A stretch of 64,000 nucleotides of DNA from Albula goreensis (lineage: Eukaryota > Chordata > Actinopteri > Albuliformes > Albulidae): NCBI GenBank assembly GCA_022829145.1, contig CM040746.1, positions 14,943,790 to 15,007,789 of the forward strand, read 5' to 3'. Below the pieces are notes generated by a model. It was not told the origin of the DNA. It searched no databases and saw nothing but the letters and a program-made list of their open reading frames with translations. Shown one piece after another: positions 50,501 to 61,998 of this stretch. The translations under genes were made by a program, and so were the position numbers. Each line of letters starts with the position of its first letter. Positions within the stretch are counted from its first letter, which is position 1.

Positions 50501-53199
50501 CTATAATTTCACTGAGCTGTAACAGGTATACACATACACTGTATGAGAGGCTGCTTAGGTACATCACCACATTCAAAAAATGAGCTGCTAGTGCATTTAG
50601 TGACAACATCACATGATACAAGCTATTTGATACAACATCACCAGCTAATTTGAATCAACTATGGGAAGCATTGTATTTGACATTGGCAGAATCCCTTTAA
50701 TTTACTTTCAACACCTTGTTGAGTCCCTGCCCTGATGAAATAAGGCTCCTCTGAGAGCAAAAGGGGGCTTGCTATGCAATTAGGTAGATGCATAAAATAA
50801 GTGGTTTTTTCCAACATTTTGTTGTAAGCATCAATGAAATCCATCTCTCTGGAACTTAAAGGTATTGTGTTTTGAGAATGACTCTTAGTGGTCTAATGTG
50901 TTTTGTAAAATGTGTAAATGTTTCGATAAGGGACTGTGTCCCTCTCTTGGCTTTGTGTGCAAAGCGCTGCATTGTGCTATATCACACATAAGTAACTGAC
51001 TGAATTACAAAATGTGTCAGATATATCTCAAGAAATTGGTGAGCTGAGACAAAATGTAAAATGATTGTTTTCAGACCATTCTAGGAACAAAAATGAGCAT
51101 TTGTACAACAGAAAAAGAGTGCTTGCAGAACCTAAAAGAAGCACTCTCACAGAACATAAAAGGGGTGCTCTCAGGCATGTCTCTGCAAGGGCGGATTACA
51201 GAAACCAGTCCATACAAGCATGGAAACGAACAGCCCAGAAGCACATAAACAGTAAAATTCTCAGCACCTTGATTTTGAGATCAAAATTGCAGATTTCTTT
51301 GGAACACCTGAATGCATACAAAGCTCCATATGAATAAGCCTCAAATGTGACTGCACACACTATACAACCACTTGCTGAAATGAAGTTTCATGAATCATCT
51401 CAGGTTTAAACAACACTCAGCTATCATCATTTATTTTTATTTGATCCAATAAACCATGTGTTTCTCTCCACAGCCAGTGTGGTCTTTGGGCCAAATCATC
51501 AAGTCACAAATACCATAGGGCAGCTCTTCATATGTTTACTAAATGCATCATCATTCCCTTTTCACAAGCATTGACCCAGGGTTATTCACCCCTTACTGAC
51601 ATTACCAATGTCCACACAACTGTTTCATTAGCATACCTATTAATAATCCACAAACAGTGGTGAACTTGATTTATTCACTTTCCCAGATGCCACATGAGTG
51701 TTGTGGCATGGGTAAGATTTCATAGTGATGTCTGACTCAGTCGCAATTTGAAGTACTAAAGAACTTAAACATGGCTGAATAAGGAACAAAGTAAGAAAGG
51801 ATCAACATTAAAAAATGAGAAATGCAATCTGTATTTCAGATATAGGATTTGTCTGCTTTGAAGACCTCCATTGTGTTTTATATTCAGTTATACACTGTAC
51901 ATTTTTTTTGTTTTTTTGTTTTTTTTTTGTGAAGGATGCACACATACATTTCACCCCAAGGTAGAAGCACCAGTTATGCTTTATGATTCACCAAAAGGAT
52001 TGGTATAGATATAGCAGGTGAATTTCGTTTAATTCTGTACAACAACAGTAACGCAGGATCTATCATAGCCAGCTTACCTCTACAAGCGTTTAGCCTGTTG
52101 TGTCCCAAACAGAACAACTGGTGGGTGACATAGCTGATGCTGAACTAGAGGGGCCAGGCTGCAATCCTGGAACAAGCCTTAACCAACCTAACCATTCTGT
52201 CACATGCTATTTTATTTATTTTTAAAATGAAATTATTTGATAAGATGTTTTCATTTCTCAGTTTCAGACCTTTAAATGTTTAATTAAATGCATGTTGAAT
52301 GTAACTTATTTTATAGTTGATTTATTCTGAACTGTATCTATTTAATATCTGAGCAGGTGGTGTGGTGAAGGCCTGGTCAGTCCTTTTCAGAAAATAAACC
52401 CACCCTTTGAGGATATTTGATGTGATCAGTTTTAGGTGTGGGCCTGACATGGGGTCTATAACAAACCTTTATGAAAGAAGCTGTAATAATTCAAGTCAGA
52501 TAAGAGGAGCCCTCTCAAACTTAATGAGATATAATGATATTAAGCTCCCAGTTTTAAGCTAAGCTTATTGCGAAAAATTGCCATGAGGGCACCTGACAAT
52601 CAAAGCCATGATAAAGGGAGACTGTTCATCCACTGGATTAAATTTTTCACCATTCTTCAAACTGATACTCAATGTGGCAATGTTAGTTCTGTGATAGACA
52701 TGCAGTTTGTTCATTCACAAATCTTTAGCTGGAGAGCTTTAGCAGCTCTTAGAATTAGTGCCACTGCAGATGAACTCACTTAACTTTTCCAGTTCAATAA
52801 GACTATATCAATTCAATTGTAATCAGGATATATATATATTTTTTTCTGTTATGAAACCCTTGATAACCCCAGTTCCAGCTGCTGACTCTTGCAGTAATCA
52901 TTCCCTTTATATAATGGTGAATAGTTTCCAAAATGTCTCTAGGAAAAAGATAACCATTATTAGACTGAATATGACACAAACGGAAGCAAACTGCTAGTCA
53001 ATGTGCTGTTTACTGACTGGCAGTTTATCAGCTGTGTTAACATCAGGGAGTGAAACCTCCCTGAAAGAAAAGTAATGTGAATTCCTCTGTTCTACACTAT
53101 TTCATAGCTAATACAAACCTTCCTTTCTCAAAATTATTGTAAAAATGGTTTTCAAAAAATGAAAATAACTTTTACAACATAACTACAGCACACTGCTTT
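45351..53199. other. Gene-free region downstream of wnt10a
   Basis: Almost 8 kb of AT-rich sequence without a recognisable exon, RNA gene or complete transposon on either strand. It contains one AAT/ATT microsatellite at 47.5 kb. A slightly more CpG-bearing patch lies at about 48.6-49.2 kb, but I see nothing in it that I can name. Confidence 0.55.
47485..47547. repeat. (AAT)n-(ATT)n palindromic microsatellite
   Basis: Twelve AAT units run into imperfect ATT units, able to form a hairpin, like the one just inside wnt6 intron 1. Confidence 0.88.
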
Positions 53200-53204
53200 A
53201 GAAA

Positions 53205-53405
53205 AGTGTTAAATGACCTGAGACTCAGTACTGAACCTAATGCTTTCCTTTTCTTAGAAGGGTTTAGTATACAATTTAAACACTGGGTTGGCCTCTCTGG
53301 TGTTAAAATGGTTTCAGACTTATCTGAAAGGTAGATAAATGTGTTGCCTTAGGAGACGTTGGTTCTTAAAAGGTACATATTACATGTGGGGAGCCAGAAG
53401 GCCAC
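53205..53405 (+). mobile_element. Decayed non-LTR retrotransposon reverse-transcriptase fragment
   Basis: In shifting frames the sequence reads V-NDLRLSTEPNAFLFLEGFS, then TGLASLVLKWFQTYLKGR followed by a stop, then DNA (GGGGAGCCAGAAGGC, CTTGGTCCCCTTT) that lines up with the YGVPQGSVLGPL motif. The order ND-L...WVG-SG--L-WF-SYL--R...GVPQGS--GP is that of the RT domain of L2/CR1/Rex-type LINEs. Frameshifts and stops show it is dead. Only about 200 bases are recognisable, and the clade is inferred. Confidence 0.6.
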
Positions 53406-54421
53406 TTGGTCCCCTTTGGCAGAGTCGTCAGAAAGCCTGGTATTGATTTTCAAAGTTACACCTGAGGATGTAAGCTCAAACCATGAGGCAAACAAGTTAT
53501 GGAAATAAAACTTGAATGTCATATAGTTTTATCCAACTTAATCAAGATAAGGCAAAGGCTCTCACCTTTCAGTTTTACATAAAGAATGTCACCCAAGGTG
53601 CTTTTTTTCCGTTTCAGATTTGCCAGACAATGTCCACTTCTCACCATCGCAGATGTAGACCACAGTAACGCTTTAGTATTAATATATATGTGTATTGTTA
53701 ATTGATGTTCCACATAGAGTGCTAATGAAATTTTCCAGAAAAACCATACTGTGTGGAATAGTTACACAGGGAATGAGCCTCCTATTGATATAATCATAGA
53801 TCAAACATACTAATCACTGTTATAGTTGTATCCATTCATTATGCAGTGCTTAGAACCAAATATTTCATAGCTTGTGCACCATCTGTTCCATATACGCACT
53901 TTTCCCTGCTCATTTGGTCTGTTTCATTATTCTGTGTCATTGGAGATCTCTTTAGGAATACTTGATCTCTGCTAACATTACATTTTGATTCGCTTGACTT
54001 TTTAAAAGGTGGCACAAACAAGAAATGCATTGAGGAGTAATGTGTATAATATGTGTACCATACCGCATGTATATAAAATATTAAGATCAGGCCATCTAGT
54101 GCATGCTTTTAACATCATCTGCAGCGTGTTCATGTTGACCCAATCTGACACTGTGAGTGGAGCTGCTTCCATTTTCCCCATGGTTCTGTGCACAGGGAGT
54201 CATCAAGCCTGCTCACCCAAGTGACTGCTCCACTTTACACTAGATTAGGCTCTGACGGCTGCGTCTCACACAAGTGTGTAGATGGGAGTGACACCAAGAG
54301 CAATTTGCTGAAATATTGATCAGCGGGGTTAAATATTTCCTCACCAGCTGTGCTAAAAATGGATGCATGCTGGAGCTCATGGGTCCGGTTCCCCTTCTCG
54401 CTCTCTCTTAAAACCCTTTCC

Positions 54422-54489
54422 CCATTGGCCCACGCCCCCTCCTCGGCCCCCCAGGTCTGTCATTAGATCAAATCTGTTCTCTATTTAAG
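54422..54489 (+). promoter_or_regulatory. CCAAT/GC-box/TATA-like cluster
   Basis: CCATTGG (reverse CCAAT) at 54422-54428, CACGCCCCCTCC at 54431-54442 and CTATTTAAG at 54481-54489 lie in the order and spacing of a core promoter. A start near 54510 would be expected. No exon can be recognised downstream. CTATTTAAG also resembles a MEF2 site, so an enhancer is an alternative. Confidence 0.3.
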
Positions 54490-56818
54490 TGCAGTCTCTG
54501 TATTGTGACTTCCTAAATATTTGATGAGTACTGTTTAAATAGGGTCTTAAGTCACTTGTTGCCTCCTCACAGAACATCCTGTACCTACAGAGCTGCAGCT
54601 TGCTGATGAGCAACAAAAAGATGAGCAGACACAAAGTTTTACTGGCATTTTTCCAACTTTGGAAATACTATGTGCAAAATATTATAATACGGAAGACCAG
54701 AACCCCAAAACTGAAACCCATGATTCTTCAATAATTAGCTATGAATACTTAATGAACTCTGAAGTTGCTTCATGAAGATAATATTATTGAGCCATTTTGT
54801 CTTAATTACAATGTCTCCTTCTTCCAAGCTATTACAAACAGTGACATATCTGTTTTAGGTACACATAGGTGGTTCAGTGGAGTGTGCTACCATCTTTTGT
54901 AACCTAAAATATGAAATACTCTTTATTTTCTATGGACCAAAACTGTTTATTTTTTACATTTTACAAGAAACCAATTTCTTCTTGTGTCTCTTCCAGTCAG
55001 TGTTACATTCTGTAACATTTTGTGGTACGGGTTAATCTCTTTGGTTGTCAGAGAGCAATGACTGTCAGAATCAAATGAGAAAATATTACTGCAAAGTATA
55101 TTATATTTCTATATGTTAACTGAGAGAAGCTTCAGCAGTAGGCCTAGGATTGGGCCAATTCTAGAAGTGTATAATAGTAATCACAATAATAATAATAATC
55201 CAAGCAAGGTCTTCTTCACTCGAGGTGATAAAGACAGTCTACATATCACAGAGACAGCAGCTAAATATGGATTTACTGAACCATACAAGAGAACTCCTTA
55301 TTTATACCTCAGTTATTCTACCAAGGAACAGAACCAACAGCCTTATAGTTACAAGCCCAGGTTATACTGTAGCATTTGACATTACACAGTGCTGGAACAT
55401 TGGTTGAATAAAGATTTTATCTTGAATTTGACTACAGGTCAATGACATTCTTGTTTCTTATAAAATGTTGCATTCACCTTTGTAAACTTTAATACAATGG
55501 TAGGTTTGTCCAGCTTGAATCATGCAAGATTACTTCATAGGTGTCCAGCTTTAACTTTGCTGACATTATAGGGTCTTGGACCTCTCTTTATTACTATCAA
55601 AGAAGATGGCATTTATGTGTGAATTGATCTTTATCTGTTGATGCACACCTATATCCTGATAGTAAAGCCAAGCATCACACCACATTACCTTGCCAGTTAC
55701 AGACCATAGATATGTTGCCCTCCTTTTTTGGCACAAATTTTTTTTTTTGTGCTCTGGTAGCACAGATATTCTGTTCTGCCTCTGTCAAAGCCACTTCTGA
55801 CCACAGCTTCATATAATCTTTAGTGACACAAGCAATCTTTCCATTTGATTCCATAATGTAACAAGCATAAAATATCCCATTGGATAAGCCCTCTTTGTTA
55901 TAAATTATAGACACATTATATGGAAAATTAAGCACTTATACAAGCTATAAATTACACAAATAACACTTTTGGGTTAAAACAATGCACCAAACTTGAATTG
56001 TATGAATCAAACTTAACCGAACTCTCCTTTTAGTGTCATTTCATTCTAGTCAAAACAAATTCTGGAGGAAGCTATAGGACAAGATCCAGTTTAATAAAGA
56101 GATGTTGATTTCAGTATGACAAAGTAAAAATGAAACAGTCTTAAAACAACAAACAGGTTTATGTTAAGCCTACATAAGCACATGAGGTAACTGATCTCTT
56201 TGCCAAGTGCACAGCCAGCGAACAAAATATGCTGCTATGATTTCTAATATAAAATCAAGTCTAAAACCATAAATATTGTGGAGGTTGTGGAACGCTGTTT
56301 TTTTTTTTCTCTTTGCCATTGTTTTTTTTTTTTTTTTTTTGTGATGGTGAAGGTTCTGGAGAATGATGCTCCAAATTCAGAAAAGTTACTGGTGTGTAAC
56401 TGTAATTCTGCAGCCTGTATTGTTGACAACTGTCCCAAAAAAAGATGAACTAAACCTTGTGTACTTGGCAAAGTAACTGTAGCAAAACCAACCGAATCTA
56501 CCAGGAATTAGTGGCACAGAATTTATTCAACATTTCTGAAGATATGAATGTTCAAATTTGACTTCCATAAATGAAGGTGTAAAACTACTAACACATTTTA
56601 ACATCACAACAGTGATATTCGAGAGTTGCGGTCTTGCATATTCATGGATTAGTGCACAGGGAACTGTGAGAATTAGGATCCGATGTCTGAATAGATTTAA
56701 ATATAGACCTTGGAATTGTTTATGTTTGGTCATGATGGAAGTGAAATGTTTATCCATGTGTGCCTAAAATGATCTCCACTGCCCCCATGTTTTCCCCTTT
56801 TTGACCCTGCACACTGCT

Positions 56819-56827
56819 GCTTTGATC
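56819..56827 (+). promoter_or_regulatory. TCF/LEF-type motif
   Basis: GCTTTGATC matches SCTTTGATS exactly, about 11.5 kb beyond the presumed wnt10a 3' end. Confidence 0.25.
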
Positions 56828-59800
56828 AGAGCTATCTACACTAAACATGCTGCATCATCAATGGACCCCCAAAACGTCCAAACACTATAATTAGCTGTTT
56901 CAGCATTAATGACCCTTAGAACGTAAAAGAAACCTTACCCTTTAATCTTCAGCTCCTCAGTATATTTTTTTTAGCTGCTGACCCAGTTCAGCCACAAGAT
57001 GTACTTTGTGGTTGTGTTTTATGAAATCACAGCACCGTAAATACTGAATATGCTTTATTGATATATGTGAGGGACGAAGTTTGAGCAGAAGTATAGCAGA
57101 TACAGGGAGTAGCCTGAAACTTGTGCTTTCATGGATTGGAATCTTGAACTCTGAGTTAAAGCATTGTCCTGTGGATCCTGTGGGAAAGACTCATTGTTGA
57201 TGCCAAGTCATTGTCACTGGCATCTAATCACATAGCACACAGCATGAGGAATTCGTAGTTACGTTTACTGTCATGCAAAAATTACAGTTTAAAATAGACC
57301 ATACAAAGTGAAAAGATCTAACAAAGTAGATATCATATGCACATTCCTGACCAATGTCACAATTGAAATGATCATTGTTGGAAGCCATCCAGACCCCAAA
57401 TGAGCACAGACTTGATGAAACAGTATGAATTATACATGTGGTAATGGGGTTAATTACATCTCTCACTCATACTGAGTATTAAAAAAGGATCAAATTCCCT
57501 TCACCAATGTCATTCTCTTACATTTATAAGGCTTGCAGATTTAGCTGAGCAAAAAGGAAAAGTTTGGCTCCTCAGGCAAGCTGGCAGTTTTGAACAAGCA
57601 AAGCTATTACAATTAAGTGGCAATTTTATAATTAACATGGAAACCTATCCTTATGCCTGTAAAAGCATACATGTACAGGAGGAGACCAATTTTTGCTTTT
57701 ATATCGGTCTTTTAAATCACTTTTGGCGCACAATTAAATGAAATTGCTAATTAATAATTTCATTGGTAGTTGGGCACGTTCAGAAATAACTGAACCTAAC
57801 TATGGGCTTTAGTTAGTGCCACATTGTAAAGGCCTGCTTTGTATCACGGTGAATGTTATCAATCCCCATGTCCATTCTTGATACTACCTGCCTGTGTTGT
57901 TGTTTGAGGAGGATCTTCCCTTTGAGCCATGCAGTCATCTTATCCAGAAACAAAACAATACATCTATATCATATTTCCACATTGCCTAATTAAAATATTA
58001 CTATTGTGTCCTAGGTAAACAAATCTTTACTTCATGGATATGTAGTAATATGACATAGACCTGTGACATGATACAGTTAAATGGGACATGCAGAATTATT
58101 GCTTCAAATATGAAAGACAAGGAGCACCTTCTTGATCAACAGAACTTAAAAGTTTCACTTTGGATATTGGCACAACATGCCAGGAAATCATGAAGATGCG
58201 ATGTGGATTGTGGGTTAATCAGTCAGTAAGAGAGAGAGAGAGGGAGCCCCAGGGCATTTGTGCTACCTGAAACAAGAGTTCATGATGCTCTGCTCAGACC
58301 TGTTGAGCATAGCACAAGAATCATTCCTGAAATTTTGCCCCCCCATCCCTCTCAGCCCTTTTGCTCTCCCACCAGATACAGCTATAAAATATAGCTTTGC
58401 CCTGTGTATTAGAATAGCACATTGTAGACACGTCTAATCAGATTGAACACACAGCTCCCTTTCAGATTACAGTGAACGTCTACTACCTGCAAACGACTAG
58501 CAAGCTGTGATTTATCTAGCCTCATCTTGCCTCAAGACAGGACGGCCTGCTGCTTGACGGAGAGGGTTTCCTGCCTCCTCTACTTAATCTACACGATGAA
58601 CATGAAATAAATGAAATTGAAAATGAAATTTGAAATATGAAATACAGATTTGCAGACTGACCTACCAGAAGCTGTGCATATAAATATGCCATGTCAATAT
58701 CCAGCTTATTAATATTGCTTATTGAAAAAGGTAGACAGTAACCATAAACAAAACAAATTGGTAAAAACCTCAAATGATGAAAGTAGAATGTAGCATCAGT
58801 AGCGTTTGATACACTGAAGGGCCATATTTAAATATTTCAGTAGTTCACTGTGTACATGTGCATCCCTTGTATACCAGTGTTTGCTGAAGATTTTTAAATG
58901 AAGAATTGATCTGATTTTCAACATAATGTCAAGCAAGAAAAATACATGCAAGACACAAAACCTTTAAGATTTTCTGGATGCTAAAAAGTCTAATAAGTAA
59001 GAAGGAGAGACTGAAACAGAGAAATTGAAATTGCATAACAGTTAATGTAAATTTAAGCCTGTGTCTTATCCTAATACAATAAATTTGCCTGGTAGAGAAA
59101 GTACATGTATTGTGCTTTACCAACATGAAAATGTAAATGAAGGTTGAAACAGTTTAGGAAAGTCACAGCTGAGTCCTAAATACGTTTAGGTACTTTCAAT
59201 GGATAACACGCGAGGGGGAATTGCTTCAGAGGCAAGCTGTGGCCATCGTTAACAGGGACGGGCGGGTGAGGAATGTGCTCCACTTTCTCACCTAATCCAC
59301 AGATGCCAAACAAGCACTGATGGTATGACAGGGCTTGAGTTGCCTCAAACCTCATCTTGTTTAATTTGATCTGTCAGAATAAGTATCAGAGAAGGCCCAG
59401 CGGAAGGGGAAGGAGAAAGGGTGGCGAACTCCAACAAGTCTGAAGGTCCTCACAGCATCATACAAACACACACAAATGTTTGGACCTGTCTGGTGGACTC
59501 TTCCACACACCATAAAAGTGCCAAAAGCATACATTCAAATAGTGTGGCCTATTTAGTAGTGTGTCCACCATATGAAAACTGTCTGATGAACGACCCTGAA
59601 TTTGTAAGTTTGACAGTAATCTTAAAGTTAAGGTGCACTTCAAGCCACTGCAGACCAGCCAAATTTATGCCAACCACTTTTGTCTCTTATGAACAATGTT
59701 TTCACAGAGGTGAACTGCCAAATAGGTGCCGTCTGCCACATCTTTGAAATAATACAAGGACATATGAATTTATAAGAGCTATGACATCAGAGTATTATTT

Positions 59801-60009
59801 TACAAAGATTAAAAATACAAAGGGCCAAATAGACTACCTTGAAGGCACAGAAAACACTTGGTGACACAGTATACTCTTCATCCAGCAGCCAGGAGCCTCC
59901 TGTCACTTTGACTGATGAAAAGTGTTTAGCCTAATTGATCTACAGCTTAATTTTGCATTTGACTTGGGGACAAAACGATGAAGTCAACCATGGGGTGTTT
60001 TATTACTCG

Positions 60010-60076
60010 TTGTGTGTATGTGTGTGTGTGTGTGTGTGTGTGCGTTTGCGTGTGTGTGTGTGTGTGTGTGTGTGTG
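60010..60076. repeat. Interrupted (TG)n microsatellite
   Basis: TG runs are broken by TGTATG and TGCGTTTGCG, about 67 bases in all. Confidence 0.93.
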
Positions 60077-61784
60077 CTGGTTTTATAAACATCTTTGCTC
60101 AGTGCATTTACTCATAGTGCTGTGATGTTGGCAGACTATGCAAACGATGTGGTGAAAGTGATTATATTCTATTGAAAACCATTACGATCCTGCCAGAGAC
60201 AGCTAATTACCCATCCCTCTGAATGTAGGAATCTCTTTCCGTTTCGGCAGTGCCAGCTTGGTGGTTAAAAGAAAGCTAGTGAGTCACAGCACATTCTTTT
60301 CATATATTGTAATAAATACACAATAATAACACATTGCTTGCATGCAATGGCAATAACGCCCCAACAAAAAAAAAAAAGAACAGTCAGGGATAGTGCCCAA
60401 ACTGCAAGTGCTATCAAGCTGAATGTGGTTTAGTCTGTTTATCTTTATTCAGGAATAATGCAGTTATTAATTATGGAAGTTATGTGGACGTTTTTTATTG
60501 ATTCAGAAGATGGACTAAGGTGTCTTTTCTTTGCTGGTGAGAGGCTGAAGTGCCTGGAGTTTACTGGGATTAGTTCATGGGACACTCCAGTGGTACCATC
60601 ATTCAGTGATATCAAGACAAATACTGGGGACACAGGGACTAAGCACACCTCTCACAATTGCCATAACATCCCCACAATAAGGGCCTCAGGACTCATCCAG
60701 AAATGCCACTATAAGGTACAGTGGTGTAGTGTCTTTAAGGGCCATAACTGAGGACAGTGTGGTAATGGGGGAGGGAGCAGGCCCATTCTTAGAGGAAGGA
60801 AACAGTGTGTGCGCGGCCACTCGTTTGCAGTAGCAGCACATGGTGTGTAGCACAGGGCGATTGCCAGCAGTGCATCAGTGGGACGGGCAGTAAACGCAGG
60901 TCTTTAATCTCCATGGAGCAGCTGGCCGAGGCTGACAGCGCCAAAGTTCTCATTAGTTCCCTGTTTCTCCAGCGCACCCTGTAATGTGGTCGCACAGCTG
61001 TGAGTGGCGTGCCTCTGCCCCATCTCTCGGAAGCAAGGGACTTCCCAAAAAGAAGAGAGAGGGAGACAGAGACTTCAACCTAGCGCCGGACTACTGTAAA
61101 GACAGGCACTCCTATCCAATAGGCTGCAGATGGGGTCTGTGTCTGAGTTCCCAGATGATCCAGGCTAAAAAAATGACAGAATACAGTGCAGGCCACCCTG
61201 TTTATGCTGCTCTTTAGAAAAGCAATAATGGCATTTGGATACTTTCCCTGTGTTTATTCCTGGGCTGTTTTGCCTCAGAGTCTGTTTTCATCTTGTCTTG
61301 AATTTTCTGCATTATTGCACTAGCGGCAGACTGCAGAGTAAACACACAGAGAACATCCAGCTCACTTCATCGGACCTTTTATCTCTGCAAATGAACAGAA
61401 CTGTTTTTCTAATGGAGCGTGTAAGTCAAGCTTACATTTTGATTTACAGCCATGATGTACTAGTAAAATCTTAATGAAAATAAGCATTGGTTTTTTCTGA
61501 GCACTCAGGCATGGGCACTAACTGTGGGGATTTAATGCCCTTTACAAGGGTCATTTTGTATGTGAAATATTTCCAACATTAAAGTATCACAGTTTCTGAG
61601 AGGGTGGCTCATTTACCTGTTGAAATATCGAATGCAATGTAGAATGAGTTGCCAGAGCTAAATGTACACTGTACAAGGTCAGATCAGCTCCAAAGTCATA
61701 TGTACATGCATGACATGCACAGTGACCATAACTACAGCAAATTAAGCTGAACCAATGCACAATCATATATTATATTCCATTACT

Positions 61785-61998
61785 GTCATTTAGCTGATGC
61801 TTTTATCCAAAGTGACTTACAGTTGATTAGACTAACCAAGGGCCAATCTCCCCTGGGAGCAATGTGGGGTTAAGGGCCTTGCTCAAGGGCCCAACAGCAA
61901 TGGTGTTCTTGCTGTGGCTGGACTGGGACTTGAGCTGCCAACCACAGGGGTCCCAGTCATGTACCTTAGCCACTAGGCTATAGACTGCTCCAGCCTAT
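61785..61998 (-). mobile_element. tRNA-headed SINE, minus strand
   Basis: Read on the minus strand, the head carries an A-box-like TGGCTAAGGTACATGACTGG and a B-box-like GGTTGGCAGCTCAAGTCC. The tail is CTGTAAGTCACTTTGGATAA followed by AAGCATCAGCTAAATGACA, the widespread teleost SINE 3' domain (TAAGTCGCTTTGGATAAAAGC type, shared with partner LINE tails). About 210 bp, apparently full length with modest divergence. Family naming needs a Repbase/Dfam comparison. Confidence 0.82.

Larger units (their letters stand above)
53406..61784. other. Gene-free region with a promoter-like cluster and simple repeats
   Basis: About 8.4 kb without a supportable gene. It contains a CCAAT/GC-box/TATA-like cluster at 54.4 kb, a TCF/LEF-type word at 56.8 kb, T-runs near 56.3 kb and an interrupted (TG)n at 60.0 kb. 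The stretches at about 59.2-59.4 and 60.8-61.1 kb are less AT-rich than their surroundings and would be worth checking for conservation. Confidence 0.5.
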
